From: Exobasidium rhododendri
Taxonomy: Eukaryota; Basidiomycota; Exobasidiomycetes; Exobasidiales; Exobasidiaceae
Assembly (NCBI GenBank): GCA_026210745.1
Contig: CP110631.1
Location: 2,480,001 to 2,544,000 of the forward strand
Length of the DNA stretch: 64,000 bases
Reading direction: 5' to 3'
Shown piece by piece: positions 11,501-23,141 of this stretch; the first letter of the stretch is position 1; every line of letters begins with the position of its first letter. The translations under genes were made by a program, and so were the position numbers. Below the pieces are notes generated by a model, which was given only the letters and a program-made list of their open reading frames with translations, had not been told where the DNA came from and did not search any database.

Positions 11501-13550
11501 CGGAATCAACCTTGAAACGGCCGATACGGTCGTCATCTTCGACTCTGACTGGAATCCACAGAATGATTTGCAAGCTATGGCTCGAGCTCATCGACTCAAC
11601 TCAAAGAATCACGTCAGTGTCTATCGTTTCCTGACAAAGGACACCATGGAAGAAGACGTCTTGGAGCGAGCCAAGCGGAAGATGGTGCTGGAATACGCCA
11701 TCATCCATCAAATGGACACGTCTGGCACCAATTTTGCGCCCAAGACGGCTGTCCAGAAGAGTCAGAATTTCAGTAAAGATGAATTGAGTGCCATTCTCAA
11801 GTTTGGTGCTCAAAGTATGTTCAAAAGCAACGAAGCAGAAGAAGGTCAACAGAAGAAGCTGGACGAGATGGACCTAGATGCTATCCTGAGCAATGCCGAA
11901 GCGCACGAGACTGAAGTAGACCCAACGGGGGCAAGCAGTGGTGGTGAAGGCTTCTTGCAGCAATTTGCTCAGGTGCAGGATTTCAAGGCAGACGTGAGTT
12001 GGGACGATATCATTCCACTGGAGGAGAGGCTGAAGGTGGAGGAAGAGGAGAGGCAGAAGGCTGTGGAAGAAGCAAAGGCAGCTAGTGCCGGTAGAAGAAA
12101 AGCGGCACAGGTGAAGCCAGGTGTGTATGAGGGAAACGCCGATCTCGACGCAGAGATGAGCGATTCCGCGCTTGCGAATACATCTACGGCTTCGACCAAA
12201 AAGCAAGCCTCTTCCGGGCCTAAGAAGACGGGGGCACAGCGTAGTGTAGAATTGAATGAGAGGGACATTCGAGTACTCATCCGCGGCATCCATCGTTGGG
12301 GTGACATTCGATATCGACCGGAACCGATCATCAGTGAAGGCAAGTTGCAGAACAAGAACAGAAGCGTGCTCTTTGAGGTGGCGGATGAGCTGGTTCGATT
12401 GTGTGAGGATGGCATCGAGTCGCACGATCAGATGTTCAAGGACATGACGGCAAATAACCAGGCAATCAGCTCTGCTTTGCGGCAAAAGGCAGTGTTGGTG
12501 GAGTGTAGAGGAGTCGGTTCCATCAATGCCGACACGACGCTTCAGAGACATTACGGTCTACGACTCTTGGCTGAGACGTTAGACTCTGTGGAGGATAAGG
12601 ACGAATGGCGCTTGCCCCCTTTGAAGGGGATCAAGCCGCCGAGTGGGTGGGATTGCGAATGGGGCAACGACGAAGACAGCAAGCTGTTGATTGCCATTTT
12701 TCAGCAGGGTTTTGGTCAATGGGACTTTTTGGAAAAGGATGAAAAGCTCGGTCTAGCAGGCAAGGTCTTCCTGGAGACTGGCAAAGATGCAAAGGTGAAG
12801 GGGCCTGAAGGCGGAGAAGGTAGAGAATTAGAGCGAAAGATTCCCAACGCTATCCATCTCGTTCGAAGAGGTGATACGCTGTTGCGTGGACTACGAGAAG
12901 CTGCCATGTACGAAAGAGGGGAGAGTGAGGTGGTGGATGTAAAGGAGTATCACAAGAAGGATCGAAGAAAGAAGAGTCCTGGAAACGGCGCAAAGGAAAG
13001 TCCAGTTCCTGGCTCGTCGAATGCCAAGAGTAGAAGAGGGGGCAAGGGCAGTAGTAGGCCGGCACCGGACTACTCTGATGACGAATCAGATCGATCAAAC
13101 TACTCTTCCATGGACGAGGATGAATGCAAAGAAATCATGAGGCCGTGCAAGAAGCAGCTCAAGAAGCTAAAGGAAGGGACGGACCATCTGGAAAGAGAGG
13201 AGAAGGTGGCAGTACTCAAGACTTGTCTCAGCGCGATCGGAGGGCACATTGACTACATTGTCAATCAGGATGAAAAGATCTCCAATCTGAGTGCAGACAA
13301 GAAACGAACGTGGGCCAGGCATCTCTGGTGCTTTTCGAGCTACTTTTGGCCAAAGAAGGTGAAACCTTCGAAGTTAAAGGGGATTTTCGAGAAATTAGTC
13401 GGCACCACCACGACCACTAGTGGTGTCGTCGCATCAGGAGAAACAAAGGTCTCTACTCCAACGGCCACGGAAAGAAGACCGATTGCCATAAAGCGGAAGG
13501 AGGAGGCAGGAGAGGAAAGAGAGGCAAAAAAGGCAAAGTTGGAGGTCTGA
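8563..13550 (+). CDS. CHD1: CHD1-type chromodomain helicase DNA-binding protein
   Basis: Nucleosome-spacing ATPase of transcribed chromatin. Four exons (8563..9072, 9147..9167, 9255..9345, 9418..13550) give 1584 residues; exon 2 is a 21-nt microexon. An acidic, Ser-rich N-terminus is followed by tandem chromodomains (about 345-395, [19 protein letters not shown]; and about 430-480, [16 protein letters not shown]). The SNF2 ATPase has motif I DEMGLGKT near 544, DEAH near 651, GTPLQNN near 680, and the helicase C lobe from about 830 to 950. The C-terminus holds a SANT/SLIDE-like DNA-binding region (from about 1150) and a CHCT/DUF4208 helical domain (about 1430-1530) with [11 protein letters not shown]. 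Motif VI reads [17 protein letters not shown], where most CHD1 proteins have RIGQ. The domain order is diagnostic. The gene is convergent with MED14. Confidence 0.97.
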
Positions 13551-14003
13551 GGGAAAGAGTCGGCCAATATATGTCGCAGAGGGAGGGGGAAGAGAGAGAT
13601 CTCGAAACCTCATCGAAAGCACACCTATCCTCCACCTTCTCTCCTTCAAAATCCTGTAAACACAACCGCTCACGGTTCTATCTTACTAGCAAGTTTGACA
13701 TTAATCATCATGTCTCTGTCCTCATCTTTCTTTGAAGAGTGAAAAATGTGCAGCATGATACAGAGCGGAAGATGCGACTCGAGGTCGTCATCTCCCAAGA
13801 TCAACAGAAAGATTCAATGACACACAAGCGACTAAGAAAAAGGCATCTTCACTGTGTACTAGAAGGTAGGAAAAAATATGCTGCGAAGTGACGTCTCGCG
13901 AGGGAATATATATACTGTTTTGGGTAGGTAACGAGCAGATAGCTCCTTTCACCCTTACGCAAAGTTGACCAAGATTTGGAGTCTTGGGACGAATTTTTGC
14001 ACC
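13551..14003. other. CHD1/MED14 convergent 3' spacer
   Basis: This 453-bp spacer lies between two stop codons facing each other. It must contain both polyadenylation regions. It is AT-richer than the flanking exons, for example around 13905-13925. No gene or RNA is evident. Confidence 0.6.
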
Positions 14004-17000
14004 TCAGTCGAGTACAAATTTTACAGCGTCGATGATTCTGGGCATGAACCAATCGATGGTACGTCGGTCATTGGGACAGAGCAGTCCATTCGAAAAGGTG
14101 AGGATGTTCGCTGTGCTTGTCCTTTGACCGTCTTCTACATTCTTCGCTTCTCGGTATTCAGAGGCGAGCTTGGACAAGATTGTTTCCAGTGTAGGGATGG
14201 TGTGAAGCGTCCAGGATGTCGTACGTGCCTTGATGACAGATGTCACTACAGTCTCATCCAGAGAGAACTCATCCTGAACTCTTTTGGTAGCTGTGTCGTT
14301 CGACACACGAGCACGATCGCCAAGCCTGGTGGCACCGTCACTGAAAACCACTTTTTTTCCGTCGATCAACTCAACATCTAGAACGTACGTCTCCAAGAAC
14401 ACTAGGCGGATTCGTGTTGCTAGCGGTATCTGTAGTTCTGGACACTGCACTGATTCGCAGTACTTCTCAGGGAAGGTGTAGACGTGCTCCAAGATAGGAA
14501 GCATCTCTTGCAGAATCTACTCAAAGGGTAAATGTCGGTCAGTCTTTATTCCTCTCTGCCATCAAAAACTTGCACAGGAAAGAGGCGCACTCACCTCGAG
14601 AAATCTCCGCCAGAAGCCCGGGGAAGCGTCGTCTTCTCTATTGAGCCATTCCACCATCTTTGGCTTCATCACCATGCTTGGATTCACACCATCGCCCTCC
14701 TTTTCCAACGTCAGGCCGTAGCGACCTCCACCGTACTTTGTGAGATCTTGATCCGACCTCACTTCAGCGATCAGATTATCTGCATACCTGAACCGAACCT
14801 TTTTCAAATCAAATTCCAGTAGAGCAAGGCCGCTTGATTCGCCTTTGGACATGATCTCCTGTGCTAAGTCTATCACCTTTTCAGTGTGCCTCCAGCTGGA
14901 GACAAAGATGAACAAAGCGTTGTCGACGTTTTGAATGTAGAATGTCAGAATGCCAGTCTCAGAGTCATACTGGATCTTCTCTTGGCTCGTTTCCAGGATG
15001 TCTCTCTTGGTCACCAAACCTTTTTTGAGTCTCAGTCTGATGGAAAAGGCAACATGAGCCTTGGAAGGATCCCACCACTTGAGAAGACGGATCGAGATGT
15101 TGCGATTGATTTTTGCTCCGATCGTCGGTCCCAAGAGTGAGTTGGCAGACAGAGACAATGAAGGCACGATATCCTTGACCGGGTCTGCTTCTTCCGCAGC
15201 ATCGTCTTCTCCGTGGAGCAATGGAGGAGGAGGACGTAGATTGGTGCAACCGCCTACATGCACGTAGGAGAGACTCCTCGCTCGCAATTGTTCTTCTACC
15301 TTGTGATAGCATATGAGAGCAACGCTATACCGGTGCAAATTAGACAAATTTTCCTTGGAGACGCTAAAAGGGGAGGACGTAGAAAACGTGTCGACAATAC
15401 CCCGCTTTCTCTTGGCCGACGTCGGCGATGACGACAAAGCCACGACTCTGCGCCAGTCCAACCACTCTAGCGAAACGATTCGCATGCTTGTAATGAGATT
15501 CTCCAGGAACGTGCCTGCACACATCAAGGCAATGCGGATATCCTCCTCACCAACGTGAATCACCAAGTAGTAACTGGGGCACTGGACCAGAGCAATGTAT
15601 AGAAGCGTGCCTGGCTTCGCTTGTAGCTTATGGTAATCGACCTGGCGAAGGGGCATTCTCGTGGTGACGTTGATTCCTAGCAAAGTGCTCTTCTCTTCCA
15701 AGTCTTCCAAGATCACCTTGCATCGCAGACCTTGTAAGATGTCTACTATGTGATCTGGCCTTTCATTGAGCCGATTCGAAGACTGTTTCAGTCTCTGAAG
15801 CCAATCATTCCCTGCCAAGGTAGCATTGGAGATGGCGTTTACGTTGTCGTCGTCATCACCACCACCACCAGCTTCTTCCAGGCGAATTCTTCCAGACATC
15901 TGGTCAATGTGTAGAGCAATTTTGACCTTGTCCCTCAGAGTCAACTGCAAGAATTGTTCCTTGAAACCTTTGCTGTCGAATCGGCAGCGATCTTCCATGT
16001 GCATCAACCTACCGATACTGCTGGAGGTGATTCGTGACTTGATAGCCTTGATCGCTGCTTCAGAATGACGCCAAGTAACGTCGAGGAGTAGGTCTTCAGC
16101 ATTCAAATTTTGAGAATCAATGTTCACACTTGTTGACTCCAAGTGCTCGACAGCAGGGCCTTGAATATTCCACGTAACGACAAGCTCAAGTCTCTCGGGT
16201 ATCTGACCTCTTCCATGCTCACTGTCTTCTTCTGCTTCAGAGGATAGAGTGGAAAGGCGCTTGAGTATGTTCTCACTTCCGTTTTGGTAATCTGTCTCTT
16301 GCACCGATATCGTCAAGCTAGCACTAGCCGTCGGTTTCCATCCCTCGTCAGTTGGCGCGCCATCAGAGTCAAGCTTCTGCCAATAAGCGAGGAAAAGCGT
16401 TCTCGGCATCTTGTTCATATCCATTCGTACATGCAGTCGCCTGCCCCAGCTCAATTTGATTTGCTGTAAAGCTTGATAATGCACAATGTCTAGCTGATAG
16501 TGAAGTGCTTGAGATTGAAGTAAATTGTAAAGTCGTACTAAAGGGGCGTCCTTCCTCGTCGCTGGTGCAGAGTTGTTGGCCAACATACTGGACAGGCCTG
16601 CGTCTCTCATTCCCACATCTTCGCCGGTCCCTTCGTCGAATTCTTCTTTGTCCATCCCTTCCATTTCTCTGTCAGTTGCCGCAATTTGTTCAGGAATGGC
16701 TGCAATACTTCGTGGTGCCAATTCTGCGTCTGCCATAGCTAGCAAGCTTGTCCTCTGATTGTTCTTGGGCTGGCGAGGAAACCTTTCTGCGCCCATTCCC
16801 GTCACTTTGAAATCGAATTTGACTCGTAACAGCCACCAGCGATCTTCTGAGGAAGCACCAGACAACGTTAGATCCGCTTCAAAGAGCGAAGCTACGCGGA
16901 ATATCGCCCTCCCATCAACTATGAATATTGTGCGGCCAAGTTCAGCACGCAACGCCAAGTAGATCGCATCACAATGAAGAAAAGACTGACCTATCGTGTA

Positions 17001-18316
17001 CGACATCATTGGCAAGGGCAACACTTCTTCACACGCCAGTCGCAATCGTATTGCGTCGTCTAGCTCCTTCACTATCCCGATAGCTTCTGCATCGGTATAG
17101 GCTTTGTAGGAGTGGATTGCATCCTGCCAGGGAAGAAAACGTAAGAGATCAGCACCTTGCATTGCCTCACGTACCAATCGCCGCAGCCCCCACCTTTATC
17201 AAAGGTGGTATTCGTTGAGGTGCACCAGTGCCCAGCAGCTCGATTGCAGTGACTAGATCGTAACGCCGCAATCTTTACCCGGAGGAGAGGAAGGATCACT
17301 TTTAGTGTCTATGCAATTCATCTGGTAAAGGAAACACACCTTGCATTGGTCAGGACGTCTCTCGTTTCTGCAAGTGACGTAATCGAAGCATCCGTTTGAA
17401 CAAAGTGATCATTTATAAAGGCAATGAGGCTCTGAAAGGAGGATTAGAAGTTTTGTGTCAGTCGGCACCTTTCAACGTCCTCGCTCATACTACTCACTCT
17501 CGCCACTTGTATTTCTGAAGCAACCTTGGACCACTGCACCAAGACCCACAGCTTAATCAATTGCTTTCTTGCTTCATGTGCGTCGTCATATATTCGCTTC
17601 CGCCTCTTTAGAGGTGAAAGGGACGCATTACTGAGAGCTCGAGTTGTTTAGATCGGCGCAATGTTCGCTGCACGACATCTTCATAATACTCACATTTCTA
17701 CTTGATTGGCGAATAACTGCCACCCATAGAGAACAACACGGCCAGCAATAGCATTTAGTGGTACAAGCCCATCCTCCTCCGGTCTCAGTTGCTCGTTCAA
17801 TTCGTCCTTTGAGAGCATCCAATCGCTTTCGTCGATTCTCCTCGATTTCTCCCAGGCCCGAGTCCGGCTCGTCTTGAAGCAGGTGGTGAACAAGTCTTCG
17901 ATCGACTGTACAGCGAATGACAGCTTCCCCTTCTCGTCGACTTCCCCGTCCTTTTGGCCATTCCGAGCGGTGTCTACTTGCAATCGAGAGGTGGAAGCTT
18001 GACGACGTACCTCCTCCGACACCACCCTCGCATCACCTTGTGCTCCATCACTTCCTCCGACGGTATTATAGCGCACAATTTCGCTGTTCAGTGGACTGAG
18101 CACCTTGCTCAAATGAGACTGAGCGTATGCTGGTACAAGCTGATCCTTCGACAAGTACGACGAGGGTGATCCGTTGTTGCTCAAGCGATTGTACGATGAG
18201 GAAGAGGAGTCAGTCAGATGCTGCTGGAAACTAGGCGTGCTCGGCATAGCCCCACAGCAAGGAGTGTCCTTGTGCGAGAGAAAGCGAAGAAAAGATGAAG
18301 TCCCCTTTGCAGACAA
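14004..18316 (-). CDS. MED14: Mediator complex subunit 14 (Rgr1-like)
   Basis: Backbone subunit linking Mediator head, middle and tail during RNA polymerase II transcription. Six exons: 18316..17694, 17630..17498, 17431..17340, 17272..17194, 17123..14595 and 14516..14004, giving 1322 residues. A Ser-rich N-terminal extension precedes the conserved MED14 N-terminal region, which is spread over exons 1-4: PLNAIAGRVVLYGWQLFANQ near 185, ARKQLIKLWVLVQWSKV near 228-244, LIAFINDHFVQTDASI after 252, and a basic-aliphatic segment ending RIPPLIK. Exon 5 opens with DAIHSYKAYTD and carries RWWLLRVKFDFKV near 405, typical of the family. Each splice restores both frame and family sequence. Acceptors were chosen on phase: the exon 2 acceptor at 17631 is the only one nearby that keeps the frame. 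Met23 is an alternative start. Divergent from the MHYT gene across 1.4 kb. Confidence 0.92.
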
Positions 18317-18858
18317 AGAGCCCTTTCCGCTCTTCTTGCCTCGCTATGCTTCACTATTTTTTCATGAGACGATGATGTAATGCCGAGAGAAGCGACGAGA
18401 ATGGTAAGAGAAAGAGCCGGCTCTTCTCTTGCTTAGTGGATCTATGGGCAAGTGTTGGAGGACCAGCAATGCAATCCTGGATTCGCCTGCAGAGACGGAA
18501 GATGCTTGCATATGAATGCAAGGGAAGAGGGACAATCGCGACAGGTCCGATGCACGTGTCGATACGCGCGACCTGAACTTGACCCTCGAAGGGTATCGAG
18601 CTTCAGCCACGACGACATCCACTCTGTTTCTTGCAGCGATCTGATCTGACGTACGGGAGCGAACGTCGTGCAGGCTTGTGTTAGTCACTGTATCATGTCG
18701 GCCCGGTCTGACGGGATTGCCAGATAGACGTCCTCGCAGGGCTTAGGAGTACTCTGTTGTGGCCTTGTTTGCGTCTCGTAGATCTTGCTCCTAGAGGTGT
18801 TGGATTTCATCCGTCCGAATTCTGTGCTCAATAATTCTTCCGGAGGCTCGACGCTGAG

Positions 18859-18874
18859 ATAGATACCTATCTAT
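18859..18874. repeat. 7-bp inverted repeat with GATA cores
   Basis: ATAGATA and TATCTAT flank a CC spacer. Each arm contains a GATA core, the recognition core of fungal GATA factors. Whether it is used is unknown. Confidence 0.5.
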
Positions 18875-18924
18875 ACACACTTCGCGTCTAAAGCGCGAGG
18901 TCTCATCGACAATTCGTATTTAGA

Positions 18925-18932
18925 TATAAAAG
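18925..18932 (+). promoter_or_regulatory. TATA-like element
   Basis: TATAAAAG on the plus strand, about 780 bp before the MHYT start codon. It could serve a transcript with a long or spliced leader, or a non-coding transcript. Only the match is seen. Confidence 0.3.
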
Positions 18933-19709
18933 AGCTTAGAGTAGTTTGAGGCTTACTTGGTATACGGTACCAAAGATATTAATTCAGTACGGTACTTAGA
19001 CTTCGAGCGTAGAGTAAAAGGAAGGATGCAACGGTCAAATTGTAACATTTTCTCATTCTTTGACTATTGTATAGACAGTAGCCTAGGTACTGCAGCAGGT
19101 AGAATTCTTTATCAATGATATTAGTAAAAAAGCTCCTGTAAGGAACTTTAAGCGGCTGAGATCAAGATTTGTATGTAAAAGCACCTAAATTCTCACGCAT
19201 ACGTACGTGGGCGCACTGCGTGTCAGAAACCGGCGTATGTCAGTTCTTGCTCACCTACTGGTGTCGGCTGCTCGAGTGGTACCGTTTTACTTTCCGAGAG
19301 AAGCAGGGAGGGCGAGACTGTTGCATGCACGCGCGGTACTAAGCCCGATACGGTCGATGAGCAAAGTTTTGCGTGGGCATTCGGAGAGAGACGAGAAGGT
19401 AGACTGCAAGGAAATCATAAGAGATGCTAAGCGGTTGCGTCTTCCGGAACACAGAGATGATCTGTGTAGAGACATAGAGTGTCCAAAGCGACGCACCTCG
19501 ATCCAAGGGGTACTGCGCTGCCACCAGTCACAGAAGGAAGTCCTTCATTGCTCTGGACAATCCATACCCTTGTGACTTTCTCTCTTCATCGAAATCATCT
19601 CAATCTGCCTGGTCCAGCCTACCACTCACCCATCTCGGAAACCACCTTAACGACACTCGAATGTGGTGATTTCTCCTCTCAATTACTGCAAGTGTTGTTT
19701 CTTCCAGCA

Positions 19710-22700
19710 ATGTCAATCTTTGAGACAGCGTCGGCTGCCTCCTTTTCTCTTCCTGGCGTCGATTTGAACAACATCACCTCCATTGGCACGTACTACCAAG
19801 AACATGCCATTCCACAACACTACAATGCAGGTGTCATTGTCGCTTCCGTCGCCGTCGCCATCCTTGGATCATATGTGACCTTGTTCGTTCTTGGCAAAAG
19901 GACGGGTAATTCGGGAGCACGGAATGTCTTTCTCTTGCTTTTGGGAGCGACGACCATGTCGTTTGTAGGTATCTGGGGGATGCACTTTATCGGAATGTAT
20001 ATGAGACTTCAAGCAACACCATCGCTCAATTGGTACATCAACTTCAATCCTGGCTTTACTGTTTTTTCCTTTGTGGTGCCGTGTATCTCGCTCGTCTTCT
20101 CTTTCCTCTTCGTCGACCAAGACAGCGTCAACTTTCGACTATGGAGGGTCGTCGTGGCAGGCTCCTTGACCGGTGGCACTGTAGCCTTGATGCATTACAG
20201 TGCCAGCTTCTACTGCAACTTCAATGTCTCTTTCGGGGCGGGGCAGGTAGTCGGATCTATACTGCTTGCTTGCATCTGTTGTACAGTTGGCTTGACAGCA
20301 TTCTTTCGATTTAGGTCGCAGTGGCAGGACTCCTGGTGGAAGAGAGGACTTTGTGCGATTATTCTAGGCGCCGGTGTCTCTAGTATGCACTACATTGGAA
20401 CAAGTGGCACATCATACCGACTCAAGAACAATTCTATAAATTACGAAATGGCCTTGGCGAATGGCAAGCGGCGGAATGACATCTTGGTCATCATCATCGG
20501 AGGTGAGTCATGGAGTCGACGAAACGACCAAATAGTAAGCAGACGCATAGCTGAAAAGACCTCTTCTATGGTCCCTTTTTCGTTTGTAGTGACCTGCATT
20601 GTTGTTGTGGTGGTGAGCTCCTTTATAGCTTTCTCAGACTTTTTTGTCACCCGCGAATCTAGGAAGAAGGCGAGAAAGCTGGTAGTTGCATCGGCTACTT
20701 TTGATATGAGCGGTCGACTAATGGTCCAGAGTGACGGCACTCTCCCTCTTATCACGATCGAGGAAAGAACACTGCGAAATGCAGAAGTGTTGGAGGCGCT
20801 GAACCAGAGATCAAGCATCTTTCAGTGGCTATACACTGTCAGTTGGGACTGGGAAATAGTCGTTCCGTTTCTGGATGCCATAGCAGAGAAAGTCTTTGAG
20901 ACGGAAAAGAGTGAACAACGTGCTTTTCAGAGACACGCCTTGACCACTGTACAAAAGGCAAGACGACTTCTATCTGGAAGACACAAGAAGGAAAATGAGG
21001 ACGTCTTGAAGAAGCATAGTAGCGCCCCATTGTTGGACTTTCGAGACAAGGTGGTAGACGCGGCCAGGCGATTGGCCAGTGAATTGGACACTCCATTGCC
21101 AAGTATAGGAATCTTCTACGACCAGGTTCTGCCTACTGGAACGAAGAGAGCCGTCGAGCTGGCGGCTGCAAGGGATGCTTATCGAAGACGACTTGATCCG
21201 TCGTACACCGCACCATCGCCCCAGTACGACGACGAGCAAAGTATCGGAAGTAGAGCAGCTACGAGTGTGTTTGGGGAAGGTTCCGATGAAGAACAAGGTG
21301 CTACGATCTTCGTTGTTCGAGAGGTTCTTCAGGAGGAAAGGATACAGCTAGCCAAACAAGGGTATCGCTTCACGGAAACTCGATTCTTAACTTCTGTCCT
21401 GGCCGATCGACACAATGTGGCCAAGTCAGAGATGGAGTCGACCTTGGAAGCTTTACGAATCTACGCAAGGAGGGGAGCGAAGCCGGTAGTGCAGCCCGGT
21501 GGGGTGTACGCTGGTCTTTTCGGGGTCCGACCGAATTCGATGTACAGAGCCGGTGGCCTAGATGTGTTGGTCTACAGCTTTGCCCGCCATCAGATTCCAG
21601 CATATCGGTTACCAGAAGTGACGATTCTGACGGAGGAGATGCTAGGATTCCTCAAGACAATTGATCAAATGCCAATGGAAGGTGTCATGACAGCGTGCCG
21701 AGTGGCCACGATGCATTTGACGGAGAGGTGTAAGACGTTGAGCAACTATCTAAAACTGCAGGTTAACTCCCAAGAAGAGTTGGAGCGGATGAAATTGCGC
21801 GAAGAAGAGGTCTCGATTCAGAGTTTAATACACTTCCAACAGGCACTTTTCACCTCCTTGGAAGCGCTTCATCGGTCTGTGTCCTTCTTCCCGCAAGTCT
21901 TGACTTTGGCTCGAGTCAGCTCCGAAGTGCTGACGGTACCTTCGAGTCTGGTCGAGGATTCGCCACCTGCACAGATCATCTTGATTCAAGCAGTCCTGCC
22001 AGCGGAAAAGGTCTACACACGCTCGTCAACGCAGGTGATGCCCTTTCCCACCGAGAAGCCGAGTCCAGACAGTCCCTTTGTCTTGACGCCGTACATCATG
22101 TTTGCCAAAGCGCAGATGATGATGTTTCGGGGTCAGTTGGCGGAAGACTTTGAAGAAGAAGTAGCCAAGGGGCTCACCAAGAGATACCGAGCACGTAAAT
22201 CTGCCGGTACGATGGAGGCTTCTAACGTGACGGACGACGTAACAAAGGCATCGCAAGCTCAGTCTGAAAAGAGTCACGACCAGAGCAGTCGAGCACTTGG
22301 ACCGGCCGACGTAGACGACAACCGAAGAGCGAGATCGCTAAAGAGGAAGCCGCTACTCGCACGCTTCCCGGGAGCAGCATTATCGTCTGCTTCTTCGTCG
22401 GATGGACTGCACAAAACCGAAAGCAAGGCTTCGATTGCGTATGAATTGCCTATGCTGCCCATTATTCCGGCATCATTTGAAAGCTCGAGTCACAAGTCTT
22501 TTCGACCGAACCCTTCGCCGGACTTCCTCAACTTACCTCGATCGACGAGTGGCTCACTTGGGATTCGACGTTTCATCGAGAACAACAATGCAGGAGCCGA
22601 GCTTTCCCTGACCCAGAATGACCAGTCACGTTTTGTGCGAACCCTGACGTCGGAGAGTGTGATGAGTGTAAAGCACCCTCACAATTATGTGCAGGAGGAG

Positions 22701-23141
22701 GAAGATGATGGTGAAAATGACTCACACAGTCATGGAATCGGCATAGCCAGCAGCGAAGGACACTCTCCTCTGACAAGTACGGCAACATCGCACCCCCTAC
22801 TTGTGAACCCTGCTTCGCCCCGAGAATCAACAGCAGCAGCAAGTCGATTCACTCGCATTAGGAGCAAATCGGAAGCGGCAGACAAGTCTCGACCTCAGAG
22901 CAATCCTCTTCCCGGACGGCCTGCAGCAAATTCACTGTCGTTTGGACGCGAATACGGACTTGTCACGGCTTCCAACACAGACGGCAACACTGAACATCGT
23001 AGAGCACGCACGGCAAACGCGATACCCCGCACTCCATCCGCAACTCGACTGAACTTTGAGAATTGGCAGGCTCGACAAATGGAGGAGCTGGAGAAGTTTC
23101 AGCCAAATCTTCTTCTCGGAATCCTTCCCTCGGAATACTAA
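19710..23141 (+). CDS. MHYT-domain multispanning membrane sensor protein
   Basis: A membrane protein with the MHYT sensory fold. In bacteria this fold is proposed to bind copper and sense diatomic gases; the fungal role is not established. The first in-frame ATG is 19710; the frame is open further upstream but has no ATG. I place an 87-nt intron at 20503..20589 (GTGAGT donor, TAG acceptor), giving 1114 residues. If it is retained, the frame stays open and the protein is 1142 residues. Seven hydrophobic spans lie in residues 30-285. The three signature motifs are WGMHFIGM near 89, LMHYSA near 160 and SMHYIG near 225. The long cytosolic C-terminus is Ser- and Arg-rich and has no GGDEF, EAL or kinase motif, so its output is unknown. 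Convergent with the aldo-keto reductase, 269 bp apart. Confidence 0.88.
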   Translation: MSIFETASAASFSLPGVDLNNITSIGTYYQEHAIPQHYNAGVIVASVAVAILGSYVTLFVLGKRTGNSGARNVFLLLLGATTMSFVGIWGMHFIGMYMRLQATPSLNWYINFNPGFTVFSFVVPCISLVFSFLFVDQDSVNFRLWRVVVAGSLTGGTVALMHYSASFYCNFNVSFGAGQVVGSILLACICCTVGLTAFFRFRSQWQDSWWKRGLCAIILGAGVSSMHYIGTSGTSYRLKNNSINYEMALANGKRRNDILVIIIGGESWSRRNDQIVSRRIAEKTSSMVPFSFVVTCIVVVVVSSFIAFSDFFVTRESRKKARKLVVASATFDMSGRLMVQSDGTLPLITIEERTLRNAEVLEALNQRSSIFQWLYTVSWDWEIVVPFLDAIAEKVFETEKSEQRAFQRHALTTVQKARRLLSGRHKKENEDVLKKHSSAPLLDFRDKVVDAARRLASELDTPLPSIGIFYDQVLPTGTKRAVELAAARDAYRRRLDPSYTAPSPQYDDEQSIGSRAATSVFGEGSDEEQGATIFVVREVLQEERIQLAKQGYRFTETRFLTSVLADRHNVAKSEMESTLEALRIYARRGAKPVVQPGGVYAGLFGVRPNSMYRAGGLDVLVYSFARHQIPAYRLPEVTILTEEMLGFLKTIDQMPMEGVMTACRVATMHLTERCKTLSNYLKLQVNSQEELERMKLREEEVSIQSLIHFQQALFTSLEALHRSVSFFPQVLTLARVSSEVLTVPSSLVEDSPPAQIILIQAVLPAEKVYTRSSTQVMPFPTEKPSPDSPFVLTPYIMFAKAQMMMFRGQLAEDFEEEVAKGLTKRYRARKSAGTMEASNVTDDVTKASQAQSEKSHDQSSRALGPADVDDNRRARSLKRKPLLARFPGAALSSASSSDGLHKTESKASIAYELPMLPIIPASFESSSHKSFRPNPSPDFLNLPRSTSGSLGIRRFIENNNAGAELSLTQNDQSRFVRTLTSESVMSVKHPHNYVQEEEDDGENDSHSHGIGIASSEGHSPLTSTATSHPLLVNPASPRESTAAASRFTRIRSKSEAADKSRPQSNPLPGRPAANSLSFGREYGLVTASNTDGNTEHRRARTANAIPRTPSATRLNFENWQARQMEELEKFQPNLLLGILPSEY

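Larger units (their letters stand above)
18317..19709. promoter_or_regulatory. MED14/MHYT divergent intergenic region with AT-rich core
   Basis: This 1393-bp region lies between two divergent genes. Its central part (about 18830-19200) is visibly AT-richer than its surroundings. It holds a perfect 7-bp inverted repeat with CC spacer at 18859-18874 that pairs two GATA-containing arms, a TATAAAAG at 18925-18932, and two ACGGTAC copies at 18964-18970 and 18989-18995. A 122-codon frame at 19207-19575 has no family resemblance and is not called. It probably holds long regulatory sequence or an untranslated leader for the MHYT gene. Confidence 0.5.

Noticed and set aside
11874-12551. 225-codon frame antisense to CHD1
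   Set aside because: It lies fully opposite a strongly conserved exon and shows only the shadow composition expected from the sense codons.
19207-19575. 122-codon plus-strand frame upstream of the MHYT gene
   Set aside because: Composition looks non-coding and it resembles no family. It overlaps the presumed leader of the MHYT gene.
19479-19709. Upstream in-frame extension of the MHYT gene from 19479
   Set aside because: It begins at GTG with no ATG and encodes non-conserved sequence. The first ATG at 19710 gives a good N-terminus.
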